DNA of 42,389 nt from positions 1 through 42,389 of the forward strand of contig JAJFVB010000292.1 of the NCBI GenBank assembly GCA_021372055.1, written 5' to 3'. Made by a program: the position numbers and the translations under genes. Of this stretch, positions 1-8,146 are shown one piece after another. Under the pieces are notes generated by a model. That model worked only from the letters and a program-made list of their open reading frames with translations. It was not told the DNA's origin and ran no database searches. Position 1 is the stretch's first letter; each line of letters opens with the position of its first letter. Source of the stretch: Desulfobacteraceae bacterium. Its GTDB lineage: Bacteria; Desulfobacterota; Syntrophobacteria; Syntrophobacterales; Syntrophobacteraceae.

Positions 1-377
1 GCCCACCACTTCCACTTGAGGCTGTTCTGCAACTCGTCGAGCGCCAGGAAAGACTTGATGGCGCAGGCGTCGAAAGCCGTTCCATTCGTTGAAGGGCCGA
101 ACGCGGGGGTGTCTTCGGGCCGGACGTCCATTATTTGAGAAAGGGTGACCAGAAAATGCAGCATGTCGATGATTTCGACTTTGCCGTTCCGGGTGCCGAT
201 TCCGTTTTCCCGGACTTCCCGGATCAGCTCGGCGAGCTCGGCGGAAAGGGCCTTGCGGTAGTTTTCGATCCAGACGAGCTTCAGCTCCGGGTCTGCAATG
301 GTACTCACAAAGTCTTTGCCGATGTTGCCGAGCGTACGGATGTTCAGGCGCCACTGCAGATCGAAAATTTCCCGCAT
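1..377 (-). CDS. dUTPase-like all-alpha NTP pyrophosphatase (partial)
   Basis: The reverse strand is open from an ATG at 377 to the window edge, so the C-terminus is missing. The start follows a GGGAGAAACGGA ribosome site. The protein is helical: an N-terminal stretch LKLVWIENYRKALSAELAEL, then VEIIDMLHFL, then LKWKWW at the cut. The paired acidic motifs (ELAEL and EIIDML) and the WKWW stretch resemble dimeric dUTPases of the all-alpha NTP pyrophosphatase superfamily, which hydrolyse dUTP to dUMP using metal bound by Glu/Asp. It lies 38 bp downstream of thyX on the same strand, so one transcript could make dUMP and methylate it to dTMP. The WKWW follows rather than precedes the second acidic motif, which differs from the usual order as I recall it, so the substrate is uncertain; a MazG-like pyrophosphatase is the alternative. 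Confidence 0.55.
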   Translation of the reverse strand, partial: MREIFDLQWRLNIRTLGNIGKDFVSTIADPELKLVWIENYRKALSAELAELIREVRENGIGTRNGKVEIIDMLHFLVTLSQIMDVRPEDTPAFGPSTNGTAFDACAIKSFLALDELQNSLKWKWW

Positions 378-415
378 TCCGTTTCTCCCGGTCGCGCCCT
401 CCGCCATGGGCACGC

Positions 416-1387
416 TCAGCATGTGAGTCCGAATCCCTCGAAATATGCTCTCACTTCCCGCGCGATGGAGTGGATCCGTGGATGCGCCTGGGCCGAATCC
501 CGCAGCAGGATGAAATGTTTCCAGCCGCTCCAGCGACCGCTCACGAATATCTCGCTCTTGAGCAGGTTGGGGAGGATATCCCGGGCGATCTCCGGTCTCA
601 GGCCGCGCGCAAGGTCTCCCGTATACCAGTCGAAGAGCAGTTCCGCACGCTTTTTCCACTCGCTCACGATCGGAACTCCTTCCGGGAACCCTCCGGTCTC
701 GTCGTTGTAAAAGGGTTCGAGCTCTTCGGGCAGAATCAGCACCATGCCCTTGTTCTTGTAGTTGACGTAGCGGGTGGATTCCTGCGTGAAGGAAAAAACG
801 CGATGGCGGACGACTTCATGGGTAATTCCGCGGTCGCACACGAATCGAAACACAAAAACGGGCAGGTCGGGCGCCTCCGCGCTTTTGGCAAGAGCAAGCT
901 GGGCCTCCTCGCCGACAAGGGAAGCATGCAGCGGAAGGGAACTGGACCCCGGTTCGAAGAGATTGGGGAAGTAGCGGTTGAGGTTTTCCGCGAAAAATCC
1001 GCAGAGCGCCGGTTCCCGCCTCTTGAGATGTTCGAGGGTCTCAAGCCATGCCCTGATGTTGCCGGCGACAAGCAGCCCGGAACTCGTGTTGTAGACCCGG
1101 TGGAATCCCATCCGGTCCTTGAGGCTCGACAGGAGGGCAACCGGGGTGAATGGGGCCGTCTCGCCGTGCGTTTCGATTTGCAGGACGATATTGCTGTGTT
1201 CGAGTACGGACAGGTGCCCATGGGACTTGAGCATGAGAACGAATTTGCGGGCCGAGTCCCCCGTGATTTTGTCTTCGGATTTATAGGCCGTTCTGCCGCA
1301 GACCTCGATGAGCCTGAGGGCGCTCGTTTCGTCGGAAGGAGCCATCCCGTAGGGGGAAACCGCGCTTCTCACAAACTGCACTTCCAT
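416..1387 (-). CDS. thyX: FAD-dependent thymidylate synthase ThyX
   Basis: ThyX makes dTMP from dUMP with methylene-tetrahydrofolate and reduced FAD in the cytoplasm. The ThyX signature RHRVFSFTQESTRY lies at residues 194-207, preceded by SVLEHSNIVL near residue 60, another conserved flavin/nucleotide-binding stretch. At 323 residues it is longer than the usual 220-250; the extra length sits mainly between residues 95 and 180. I place the start at the ATG at 1387, six bases after AGGAGG; a GTG two codons upstream would leave no spacing to that ribosome site. The next gene in the same direction encodes a dUTPase-like protein. No thyA is seen in this window. Confidence 0.95.
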   Translation of the reverse strand: MEVQFVRSAVSPYGMAPSDETSALRLIEVCGRTAYKSEDKITGDSARKFVLMLKSHGHLSVLEHSNIVLQIETHGETAPFTPVALLSSLKDRMGFHRVYNTSSGLLVAGNIRAWLETLEHLKRREPALCGFFAENLNRYFPNLFEPGSSSLPLHASLVGEEAQLALAKSAEAPDLPVFVFRFVCDRGITHEVVRHRVFSFTQESTRYVNYKNKGMVLILPEELEPFYNDETGGFPEGVPIVSEWKKRAELLFDWYTGDLARGLRPEIARDILPNLLKSEIFVSGRWSGWKHFILLRDSAQAHPRIHSIAREVRAYFEGFGLTC

Positions 1388-1678
1388 ACTCACTCCTCCT
1401 TGGCCCGGAGTTCACCTTCGATGTCGCGCCCTTCGAGGAGACTCCTTCAAGAGAACTCATTCTTCACGCCCCGGGGACGGGAGACGTTCCCGCCAAAGGC
1501 GTCACTCAGCAGAAGCAGGCCGACCCGGGGGTGAACAAATCTCATTGAAATCAAGGTGAAAATACCGGAATATAGGTGGCGTGTGCGCATTCTCCATGCC
1601 CCGGAGAGTCCCTTTTAGCTCGAAATGATGAAAATCTGAAGTGTTTTGTTGCCCGTATTCGACAGGCGAAGCACCCTT
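1388..1678. other. Intergenic region, thyX / BMP lipoprotein
   Basis: This gap separates the divergently transcribed thyX and the BMP-family lipoprotein gene, so it must hold promoters for both. I see no clear -35/-10 pair and no known riboswitch pattern. Open frames crossing it run antisense to, or out of frame with, the flanking genes and look non-coding. Confidence 0.5.
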
Positions 1679-1718
1679 GCCGGATGCGCGGCGAGGAAGC
1701 GATCTTCGCCGCACCGGC
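1679..1718 (+). promoter_or_regulatory. Leader hairpin before BMP lipoprotein
   Basis: An inverted repeat ends 15 bp before the start codon at 1734. The outer arms are GCCGG (1679-1683) and CCGGC (1714-1718). The inner arms are GCGGCGA (1688-1694) and TCGCCGC (1706-1712), extended toward the loop by GGA/TCT. There is no U tract after it, so it is more likely an mRNA structure affecting translation or stability than a terminator. The poor ribosome site (AAAAAGG) follows it directly. Confidence 0.4.
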
Positions 1719-1733
1719 CCAAAAAGGCATCCC

Positions 1734-2789
1734 ATGAAAAAACGCGCCGCTCGAAGTTCCCGCCCCCGAAGGCTTTGGGGGCTTTTGTTTGCGGGAGCCC
1801 TTCTCGCATCCTGCATTTGCGCTTTCCGCGCCCCGGCGGAAGCCGCTCCCGTGCGGGTCATCGTGCTTACCGATGCCGCGGGCCTTGGCGACAAGGCCTT
1901 CAACGACGTCTGCTGGAAGGGGGTGCTTAAGGCGAAAGCCGATTTCGGCATCGATGCCCAGTTTCTGCAGTCCAGGGAGCAGGCCGATTACGTTTCCAAT
2001 CTGACGCTTGCCGCCAGAAAAGCCGATATTGTCGTTACGCTCGGATTCCTCTTCATAGATTCGCTCAAGGCGGTCGCCCCGCACTTTCCCGGCACCAAGT
2101 TCATCCACATCGAGGGAGATATTCCGGGACCGAACATTGCCTGCTTCGACTTCAGGTCCGAGGAGGGAGGGCTGCTCGCGGGCCTTGTGGCCGGTCTGTA
2201 CACGAAGAAGATGATGACAGGCGTTGTCTCCGGAATGGACATCCCCCCGGTGGAGGCCTATGTCAGCGGCTTTCGGGCTGGGGTCAAGATCGCGGAACGG
2301 GTGCGCGGGAAACGTATCGAGGTCGTTTCGGGATCGGCCGGGTCCTTCAACGATCCCATGAAGGGCAAATCTCTTGCCAAAGCGATGATCGACCGGGGAG
2401 TGGACGTCATCTTCAAGGCGGCCGGAAATACCGGGGTGGGAGTCGTGGAAGCGGTGAAAGCGGAAAAGGGCGTCTGCCTCATTGCGGACGACCTCGACCA
2501 GGATGCCTCGCTTCCCGGCAAGGTGCTGACCAGCGCTCTGAAGAGGATGGATGTGGCGGTCTACGGCGCCATACGCGACGTGGTGAAGGGCAACTTCAAG
2601 GGAACCCACCTCTGGCTGGGCGCGCCCGACGGAGCCGTGGACATAACGGAGATGAAGTATTCGAAGGAGCTTTTTGCCGCCGACGATCTCCGGAATATCG
2701 AAAAAGCCCGCGCTCTGCTGAAAGAAGGAAAGCTGAGCGTCCCCAAACGCCACGGCGAAGTCGAAGCGTACGCGCCGCCCGCGCTCTAG
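1734..2789 (+). CDS. BMP-family substrate-binding lipoprotein
   Basis: This 351-residue protein resembles the BMP/PnrA family of periplasmic binding lipoproteins that feed nucleosides or related ligands to ABC transporters. A basic N-terminus and hydrophobic stretch end in LLAS-C, which fits a lipobox, so it is probably lipid-anchored and exported. The mature part begins VRVIVLTDAAGLGDKAFND, the typical BMP opening strand and glycine/aspartate ligand loop. Near residue 130 come EEGGLLAG and VSGMDIPPVEAYVSGF, also family-typical, followed by VDVIFKAAGNTGVGV. I start it at the ATG at 1734 because the signal peptide begins there; in-frame sequence upstream looks non-coding. No permease or ATPase gene is adjacent, so it is an orphan binding protein or acts as a sensor. 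Ligand unknown. Confidence 0.85.
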   Translation: MKKRAARSSRPRRLWGLLFAGALLASCICAFRAPAEAAPVRVIVLTDAAGLGDKAFNDVCWKGVLKAKADFGIDAQFLQSREQADYVSNLTLAARKADIVVTLGFLFIDSLKAVAPHFPGTKFIHIEGDIPGPNIACFDFRSEEGGLLAGLVAGLYTKKMMTGVVSGMDIPPVEAYVSGFRAGVKIAERVRGKRIEVVSGSAGSFNDPMKGKSLAKAMIDRGVDVIFKAAGNTGVGVVEAVKAEKGVCLIADDLDQDASLPGKVLTSALKRMDVAVYGAIRDVVKGNFKGTHLWLGAPDGAVDITEMKYSKELFAADDLRNIEKARALLKEGKLSVPKRHGEVEAYAPPAL

Positions 2790-2790
2790 A

Positions 2791-2805
2791 CCGGGGACGC
2801 CCCGG
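2791..2805 (+). terminator. Hairpin after BMP gene
   Basis: A perfect CCGGGG-ACG-CCCCGG hairpin lies just after the BMP stop codon, between convergent genes. It is followed by an A tract rather than a T tract on the plus strand, so it is not a classical intrinsic terminator. Confidence 0.3.
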
Positions 2806-2862
2806 CAAAAAAGCCGATAAACCGCGCCGGAACCGCCTTTCGGCCGGGATTGCCCGCGCCTG

Positions 2863-3372
2863 CTACTTCAGGCATTCCGCCACGGCTTTGAGGCAAGCCT
2901 CGTAGTCCGGTTCCTTCGTTATCTCGTCTACAACCTCGGCATGCCTGATAATGCCGCCCTTGTCGACGACGAAAACGGCCCGCGCAAGCAGGCGCAGGTC
3001 CTTCAGCAGCACGCCGTAGGAGAGGCCGAAACTGGCGTCCGCGTGGTCCGAAAGAGTCGTCACGTTTGAAACCCCGGCCGCGCCGCACCATCTTTTCTGG
3101 GCAAAGGGAAGATCCATGCTGATTGTGAGCACGGCTACGTCCTTACCCAGCTTGCCCGCTTCCACATTGAACCGCCTCGTTTCAACGTCGCAGACCGGCG
3201 TGTCCAGGGACGGCACCGCCGAAATGACCAGGACCTTGTCCCTGAACGCGGAAAGCCCGGTTTTACCGAGATTGTTGTCGACCACGTTGAAATCCGGGGC
3301 CCTGTCGCCCACCTTCAGTGCCTGACCGCCCAGCGAGAGCGGATTCCCATGCATCGTCACGGTTCTTTCCAT
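2863..3372 (-). CDS. tpx: Thiol peroxidase (Tpx)
   Basis: This is a 2-Cys atypical peroxiredoxin of 169 residues, the usual length for Tpx, that reduces lipid and other peroxides with thioredoxin. The peroxidatic Cys61 lies in PSLDTPVCDVETRRFN and the resolving Cys96 in QKRWCGAAG; both motifs are diagnostic of Tpx rather than AhpC or Bcp. The ATG at 3372 is preceded by AGGAGATCCT at good spacing. It is transcribed convergently to the BMP lipoprotein gene. A MITE copy begins about 34 bp upstream of the start, so the native promoter has probably been displaced or replaced by repeat sequence. Its likely role is oxidative-stress defence in an anaerobe. Confidence 0.95.
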   Translation of the reverse strand: MERTVTMHGNPLSLGGQALKVGDRAPDFNVVDNNLGKTGLSAFRDKVLVISAVPSLDTPVCDVETRRFNVEAGKLGKDVAVLTISMDLPFAQKRWCGAAGVSNVTTLSDHADASFGLSYGVLLKDLRLLARAVFVVDKGGIIRHAEVVDEITKEPDYEACLKAVAECLK

Positions 3373-3405
3373 AGGATCTCCTGTTGAATTGGATTGGGGG
3401 GAATC

Positions 3406-3530
3406 GGCCTTACGCGCACGCGCGCCAGGCCCGCCGCGAGCGCCGAAATGAGCAGCGCAGCTGCGTGTGGGGCGTGGGGAGCAGGCTCCCCACGGTCTGA
3501 AAGCCTGGCATCATCTTGAACGCTCATTGC
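3406..3530 (+). repeat. MITE copy A
   Basis: The core from AATGAGC (3447) to GCTCATT (3522-3528) contains the palindrome CGCAGCTGCG and the hairpin GTGGGGAGC-AG-GCTCCCCAC. The left arm from about 3406 shares TTACGCGCACGCGCG and CCGCCGC with copy B. The left TIR is not evident. It lies directly upstream of tpx. Confidence 0.85.
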
Positions 3531-3667
3531 ATTTAAGGACATGCGGCCGCGCAGTCAAGGGCGCGCGGGCCTGATTCGGAACGGGTCCGGGGTGAGCCAA
3601 ACGGAAAACCGGTCAAAGCGGAAAAGCAGGGCTGCGCGCATTGCCCTGCGATTGCCCGAAGCCCGGT

Positions 3668-5008
3668 TCAGGATACCAGATGGTTCGCAAGGGCGATTTG
3701 TTTTCGCACGAAATCCGGAAGCCTCTGCGCCCGTGCCTTGAGGCCCTTCAGTACGAATTCCCTGGCGACCTGGTCGATGCTGCGCGGACGGAATTTGAGG
3801 AATGCCAGGTAGTCTTCGAGATAGGGATCGTCGGTGATGTCCGTGCGCCGATTCCCGATAAAGTCGTAGACGACGTGGGCAATATAGAGCAGCGCAACGC
3901 TGAGGCGAGTCTCGCGGGGCACATCGGAGGGAGGAGAGAAGCTGGGCAGCCCCTGGTGCTCGACGGCCTGGCAAACCCCCTTCGGGATATTCCACTGCTG
4001 GAGCAGCATCGCGCCCAGCTTGCCCGGGTCCAGCATGTCGAACAGCAGCGAAAGTTTGGGATTCTGCTTTTGCAGAAGCAGCACAACGCTGTCTCCGATA
4101 TCGTGCACCAGGGCTATCGTGCTCATAAGCGGCGCCTGCCTCGGATCGCAGGGCTGGGAGAGCTCGAAGATAATGTAGGACAGGAAAAGTGAATGGCGAA
4201 GAAGGTTCCGGAATTCCTCGGAATCCGGCATGGACTTTATGAGCCCCCGAGAGACGGCTATCTGGTAGATCTCATTGAATCCCAGATAGGTCACCGCGTA
4301 GGAGATATCCGAAATCTCCCTCTGCAGACCGTAGCGGCTGGAGTTTATCGTCTTGAGGATATCGACGACCAGGGCAGGGTCCTGCTTTGCCAGATCGGCC
4401 ACATCCTTTGCGGAGGCGGCCTCGCTTGTGAGCAGCTCGATGAGGTGCGTTATATAGAGGGGCAGGCGAGGGATGTTCTTTACGATATTGAGGATTATCT
4501 CGGACTGCTCATACCTGCCGTGCGATTTTCTGAGGTTTCTCTTGATGTACCGGGAGAGGCCGTTTGCACGCCGTTGGGAACCGTCCCGCTGCTTTCTGAT
4601 AAGCTCAAGGCGCGCCAGCGCCGCATCGTGCAGGCTCATGAGCACCGAGTTTTGAATTCCCTGGCTCAGGCTCTGGAATGCGGTCGGGCTGAACCCCAGG
4701 ACTTTGGCCGTTTCCTTTGCAACCACCGAGGAGACCCTGCCCCGCACGGACAAGAGGCTGGTTTCACTGATCCAGTCTCCGGGGACAAATGTGAAGCCTT
4801 CCCCGAACGCTTCATTGGAGACTACTTCCAGGACTCCGCTCAACACGTAATAGATGTTCCGGTCCGGTCCCCTCTTTTTGAACAGAAGCTCCTTTTCCGA
4901 TACGGCGCGTACCTGCCCCGTGTTGAAAAGGATGATGCGCTCCTTGTCGCCTATGGCCGGTTGCGGGCTTTGAATCGCATGCCCCTTCCCTTCGGTGGAT
5001 TGATTCAT
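3668..5008 (-). CDS. cNMP-binding/HDOD signalling protein
   Basis: This 446-residue cytoplasmic regulator has two domains. Residues about 20-140 resemble a cyclic-nucleotide-binding (Crp-like) beta roll, with FVPGDWISETSLLS in the position of the phosphate-binding cassette. Residues about 175-375 form an HDOD domain, a phosphodiesterase-like fold that usually lacks the catalytic HD pair: NIVKNIPRLPLYITHLIEL at its start, LAKQDPALVVDILKTINSS, and LVHDIGDSVVLLLQ. There is no DNA-binding domain. Proteins of this type are thought to relay second-messenger signals by protein contact; the target here is unknown. The ATG at 5008 has only a weak ribosome site. It stands alone between two MITE copies. 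Confidence 0.85.
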   Translation of the reverse strand: MNQSTEGKGHAIQSPQPAIGDKERIILFNTGQVRAVSEKELLFKKRGPDRNIYYVLSGVLEVVSNEAFGEGFTFVPGDWISETSLLSVRGRVSSVVAKETAKVLGFSPTAFQSLSQGIQNSVLMSLHDAALARLELIRKQRDGSQRRANGLSRYIKRNLRKSHGRYEQSEIILNIVKNIPRLPLYITHLIELLTSEAASAKDVADLAKQDPALVVDILKTINSSRYGLQREISDISYAVTYLGFNEIYQIAVSRGLIKSMPDSEEFRNLLRHSLFLSYIIFELSQPCDPRQAPLMSTIALVHDIGDSVVLLLQKQNPKLSLLFDMLDPGKLGAMLLQQWNIPKGVCQAVEHQGLPSFSPPSDVPRETRLSVALLYIAHVVYDFIGNRRTDITDDPYLEDYLAFLKFRPRSIDQVAREFVLKGLKARAQRLPDFVRKQIALANHLVS

Positions 5009-5085
5009 GGCGCTACTCTTTGGCTGCGGGATGGCTTGGTGCCGGGCACCCGCACGGGAAGAAAATCGGGCGCGCTGTTACGCTC

Positions 5086-5243
5086 CCCCCGCGCCCCCTC
5101 GGGATTTCTGTCGCAGCCTTACGCGCACGCGCGTCAGGCCCGCCGCAAGCGCCAAAATGAGCAGCGCAGCTGCGTGTGGGTGTGGGGAGCAGGCTCCCCA
5201 CGGTCTGAAAGCCCGGCATCATCTTGAACGCTCATTGGTATTA
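5086..5243 (+). repeat. MITE copy B
   Basis: Core 5156-5236, with the right terminus GGTATTA ending at 5243. The left arm from 5086 shares CCCGCGCCCCCTCGGG with copy E. The right terminus read on the minus strand, TAATACC, provides the TAA stop of the sulfotransferase gene. Confidence 0.85.
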
Positions 5244-6200
5244 CCGGACGAGCAGGCTCAGAAGCAGAAATGCGGCCAGGATGCCGCATCCCGCCCCGGC
5301 GAGTTTCAACTTGCGCCGGTATCTCCGGATCCTTTTGTCCCGCTCCACGATCATCGCCGCATGCTCGGCGACAAAATCGCCCGATATCCCCAAAATACTC
5401 CCGGCGCCGGCAACCCTTGACGTGAGCTCGAAGGCCTCCTCGGGGATCTTTCCCGATGATGCGGCCGAAACGAGCAGAGAATAGAACCTGTCCACGATCT
5501 CGCAGTGGGTTTCCGGCCGCTCGCTGCGGTGATGGCGCAGGCCCGGATTGACTACGGATGCCGAAGCCTCGGCCAGCTTCTCATCGCTCAAATTCCACGG
5601 CAGATCGAGCCCTCGCACCAGGGTGCGGGACTGCTCCAGCCCGGCATCCAGCCAGAGGTCGTAGTCCACTATTGCTCGCAGGCTGCTTCCCGCATGAAAA
5701 AGCGCGTTCATGTTGGCGGCAAGCCAGAGCAGATAGGCCTGGGGCAGCGGCATGCCGTCCCGCCTGGCAAGTGAGGCGGCAACGGAGCCGGGATGGCGGA
5801 TGGAAAGAACATAAGAGGGCTCGGCGCCCACCTCGTCAAAGATCTCATTCCAGAGGGGGAGCAGGGAAAGGGTGCGAGGGTCCTTGAAACCCCATACGCC
5901 GTTTCCCGCGGCCAGCTCGGAGCGGACCTTGCCGATCAGGGACCGTTTCATCTCTTCGATCCCGGCATCGCGCAGCCGTTGCCGGTCGATCATAAACACG
6001 GGGGTGTCCCACGTGTACTTCAGCTTCGCAAGGATCTTTTCATGCTCTCCGACAATATGGGTCGACTCCCAATAGCCTTCGGCGTTGAACTCGTCGGCCC
6101 GGCCGAAATCGTTGCCCATGTAAACGCCCGCGGCGTTCAGGAAGTTCGCAAGAAGTGAAGTCCCGGATCGGTGCATGCCCAAAACGACAAAAACGCGCAT
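5241..6200 (-). CDS. Sulfotransferase-family protein, C-terminal membrane anchor
   Basis: The protein of 319 residues resembles PAPS-dependent sulfotransferases that act on carbohydrate or lipid acceptors. The 5'-phosphosulfate-binding loop GMHRSGTS lies at residues 8-15, and a candidate 3'-phosphate-binding segment SIRHPGSVAASL lies near residue 135. The C-terminus is unusual: a basic segment (RRYRRKLK) followed by a hydrophobic helix of about 20 residues ending LLSLLVR, which suggests a cytoplasmic catalytic domain anchored to the inner membrane. The stop codon TAA comes from the terminal TAATACC of MITE copy B, so the original C-terminus may have been altered. Acceptor unknown; it is not adjacent to the glycan island. 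Confidence 0.8.
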   Translation of the reverse strand: MRVFVVLGMHRSGTSLLANFLNAAGVYMGNDFGRADEFNAEGYWESTHIVGEHEKILAKLKYTWDTPVFMIDRQRLRDAGIEEMKRSLIGKVRSELAAGNGVWGFKDPRTLSLLPLWNEIFDEVGAEPSYVLSIRHPGSVAASLARRDGMPLPQAYLLWLAANMNALFHAGSSLRAIVDYDLWLDAGLEQSRTLVRGLDLPWNLSDEKLAEASASVVNPGLRHHRSERPETHCEIVDRFYSLLVSAASSGKIPEEAFELTSRVAGAGSILGISGDFVAEHAAMIVERDKRIRRYRRKLKLAGAGCGILAAFLLLSLLVR

Positions 6201-6277
6201 TCGCCCGCTTTCTGGGTTGTGATTTTAAAAGGCTGTGCCGGACTTCGGCGAACCCGAACCGGGTTTTGCGCCGTTGC

Positions 6278-6670
6278 CTATTCCCACCTGTTTCCCCGTT
6301 TTCTCAGCTCGATATACTCGACCCGTCCTTTTTCATTGATAAATGAGCTGAGAAGCCAGCTCACAATGCTTATGACAATCGAGCCGAGCACCGCCGCCCA
6401 GAACCCCTGAACGTGAAATCCCGGAACCACTCCCGCAACCATCAGAAGCAGCAGGGCGTTAATCACGAAGGTGAAAAGCCCCAGGGTCACGATATTGATC
6501 GGAAGCGTCAGTATGAGCAGCACCGGGCGAAACAGCGCGTTGAGTATACCCAGGATCATTGCGGCAAACAGTGCCGAAAAAAATCCGCTCACATATATCC
6601 CACCGACCAGATACGGGGTGAGCATTATAGCCACGGTGAGCAGAACCCATCGTAAAAGCAGTCCGTTCAT
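6278..6670 (-). CDS. Small four-helix membrane protein, phage-holin-like
   Basis: This 130-residue protein has about four hydrophobic segments, including LLLRWVLLTVAIMLTPYLVGG, the motif ILNALFRPVLLILTLPINIVTLG, and VLGSIVISIVSWLLSS, and a charged C-terminal tail. The central NALFRPVL...TLPIN...TLG pattern is typical of the widespread phage-holin-4-superfamily/YvlD-type membrane proteins, whose cellular role is poorly known. I start it at the ATG at 6670, five bases after AGGAGGGA; the in-frame upstream extension lacks coding character. It is a single gene between the sulfotransferase and the flagellin-flaF pair. Confidence 0.85.
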   Translation of the reverse strand: MNGLLLRWVLLTVAIMLTPYLVGGIYVSGFFSALFAAMILGILNALFRPVLLILTLPINIVTLGLFTFVINALLLLMVAGVVPGFHVQGFWAAVLGSIVISIVSWLLSSFINEKGRVEYIELRKRGNRWE

Positions 6671-6806
6671 TGGTCCCTCCTGATAGCGGCTTGGCGTTTG
6701 CGTGCAACAACAACTCACGCCAGGAGAGTTTATACTAAGACGGTTCGAAATAAATATCAAATGATCCCGGGGAGAATCGCCTCCCCCGTTTTATGTCAAC
6801 CGATTC

Positions 6807-7193
6807 TCACGGAGCGCCTTTGGCGGATGCGGCGGGCCTTGCCGTCAGCCCCCGGGCAAGCTCAAGGTCGATGAAGATCAACACTTCGAGCAGGTCCGGG
6901 TCCGGCTCGGTCAGGGCAAGGGAAGTCTGCTTGTCGATAAAGATGCTCAAGCCGAGGATATTCGATTTGACCTCGGGTGGAAGCTGGTTTTCGGGACCGG
7001 ACACGCTGACCTGTATCAGCGTCCAGAGCAGCCTGTTCGTCTTGAGGGCGGAAATGTATTTCTCACTGTCGCCCCGTTTTGCCTCCGAAAGGGAACGGGC
7101 AGCTCTGAAAAAAGCGGCCGCCTCGATCTCGCGGGGCGATCCGGTTTTTGCTTGCGTCTTGCAGTAGGCCTTGATCGCCTCAGTATGCGTCAT
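6807..7193 (-). CDS. flaF: Flagellar biosynthesis regulator FlaF
   Basis: The 128-residue protein matches FlaF, a small cytoplasmic regulator/chaperone that, in alphaproteobacteria, binds flagellin and promotes its production and export. Visible family features are TGSPREIEAAAFFRAARSL at the N-terminus and LKTNRLLWTLIQVSV followed by LPPEVKSNILGLSIFIDKQT. The ATG at 7193 follows GGAG by eight bases and lies 38 bp after the stop of an alphaproteobacterial-style flagellin gene, so the two are probably co-transcribed. The usual antagonist FlbT is not in this window. Finding FlaF in an apparently deltaproteobacterial context is unusual. Confidence 0.8.
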   Translation of the reverse strand: MTHTEAIKAYCKTQAKTGSPREIEAAAFFRAARSLSEAKRGDSEKYISALKTNRLLWTLIQVSVSGPENQLPPEVKSNILGLSIFIDKQTSLALTEPDPDLLEVLIFIDLELARGLTARPAASAKGAP

Positions 7194-7231
7194 GCCCGGC
7201 TCCTGCTGCCCTCGATTGCGAAACCCTCCAG

Positions 7232-8146
7232 CTACCGGATCATACCGAGAAGCCCAATCTGCTGCATGCCCATGATACTCAGAGTCTGGTCCCCGAGTTG
7301 TTCCCGTGTCTGCATGGCAACCAGGCTCGCCCGAACCTGGCTCGAGTCGGGCAGGACCAGATTGGCGGTCTGGCCGGTATCGCTTCCCGATAAGGGAACA
7401 ACGGCGCCGTCATAGGACTGCAGAGCCGATCTTTGGGTGCTGAAATAGTTCGCGGTCTCCCGGACCTCGGACGCAGCCGCGTCCAGACCCGCGCCGATAG
7501 CGGCAAAGGCTTCCTCCGCCGCGCCGGCTGAGCCTCCGGCCTCCCCCTCGAGCGGGGCGCTCCAGTCGGCCACGATTCTCGCGGCACCCTCCGACAGCGG
7601 TTGGCCTCCCGCATTGGCGGCCGTTCCGGTGACACCGAGAGAGGCTGCGTCGACAGGCCTGTTGCGAACCACGACTGTCTCGGAACCAATGCCGGTCGTC
7701 GCTCCTTCGGCTGCTTCAGTTTTTTCCGCCGCCTCCTTCAGAAGATTCACGCCGTCATAGGAGGCTTGGGATGCATATTCGTCCAGCTGCCCGGCCAGCT
7801 CTTCATACCGCTCCTGGAGCACCCCCCTCTCGGAGGCGCTCGTCGCATTCCGGGCCGATTCTACGACGCTTTTCATCTCATTTATCGTCGCATCCATATT
7901 GGAAAGGGCCTGGATGGCCGTCCCGGTTGCGCCCAGGGTGCGATCGAGAGCTTCTTTCGTCGCGACGAGATCGTTCGTCCGGTTCAGCAGGGACTGCGCG
8001 CTGACAAAAGCGACCTTTTCGTCCTCGCCGCCGACCATGGCCGTGTTGCTCACAACCGATTGCTGCACGCCTGCATAATACGTCTGCGCGTACTGCACAT
8101 ATTGCAGCGTGTTGCGTGTCGTGAGATCAGAGGTGATTTCCGACAT
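7232..8146 (-). CDS. Flagellin-like protein, alphaproteobacterial type
   Basis: A 304-residue flagellin-family protein, exported by the flagellar type III system to form filament. Both ends show flagellin terminal domains: an N-terminal segment with FVSAQSLLNRTNDLVATKEA and IQALSNMDATINEMKSVVES, and a C-terminal helix LVAMQTREQLGDQTLSIMGM ending QQIGLLGMIR. The middle is short and Ala/Gly/Glu-rich. The N-terminal pattern (AQSLLNRTNDL and the regular helical spacing after it) is closer to small alphaproteobacterial flagellins than to enterobacterial FliC, whose opening motif is absent. The ATG at 8146 follows AAAGGACG. flaF follows on the same strand. A FlgL-like junction protein is the main alternative. 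Confidence 0.75.
   Translation of the reverse strand: MSEITSDLTTRNTLQYVQYAQTYYAGVQQSVVSNTAMVGGEDEKVAFVSAQSLLNRTNDLVATKEALDRTLGATGTAIQALSNMDATINEMKSVVESARNATSASERGVLQERYEELAGQLDEYASQASYDGVNLLKEAAEKTEAAEGATTGIGSETVVVRNRPVDAASLGVTGTAANAGGQPLSEGAARIVADWSAPLEGEAGGSAGAAEEAFAAIGAGLDAAASEVRETANYFSTQRSALQSYDGAVVPLSGSDTGQTANLVLPDSSQVRASLVAMQTREQLGDQTLSIMGMQQIGLLGMIR

Noticed and set aside
470..1534. Plus-strand open frame
   Set aside because: Antisense to thyX, which carries the RHR signature.
3508..3522. TGGCATCATCTTGAA inside the MITE as a sigma-54 box
   Set aside because: The two doublets are 11, not 12, bp apart and the -12 element lacks GC.
3357..3542. Small frame MSVQDDARLSDRG... (also in copy E)
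   Set aside because: It is translation of the MITE terminus and core in one frame; different copies break it, so there is no selection for a peptide.
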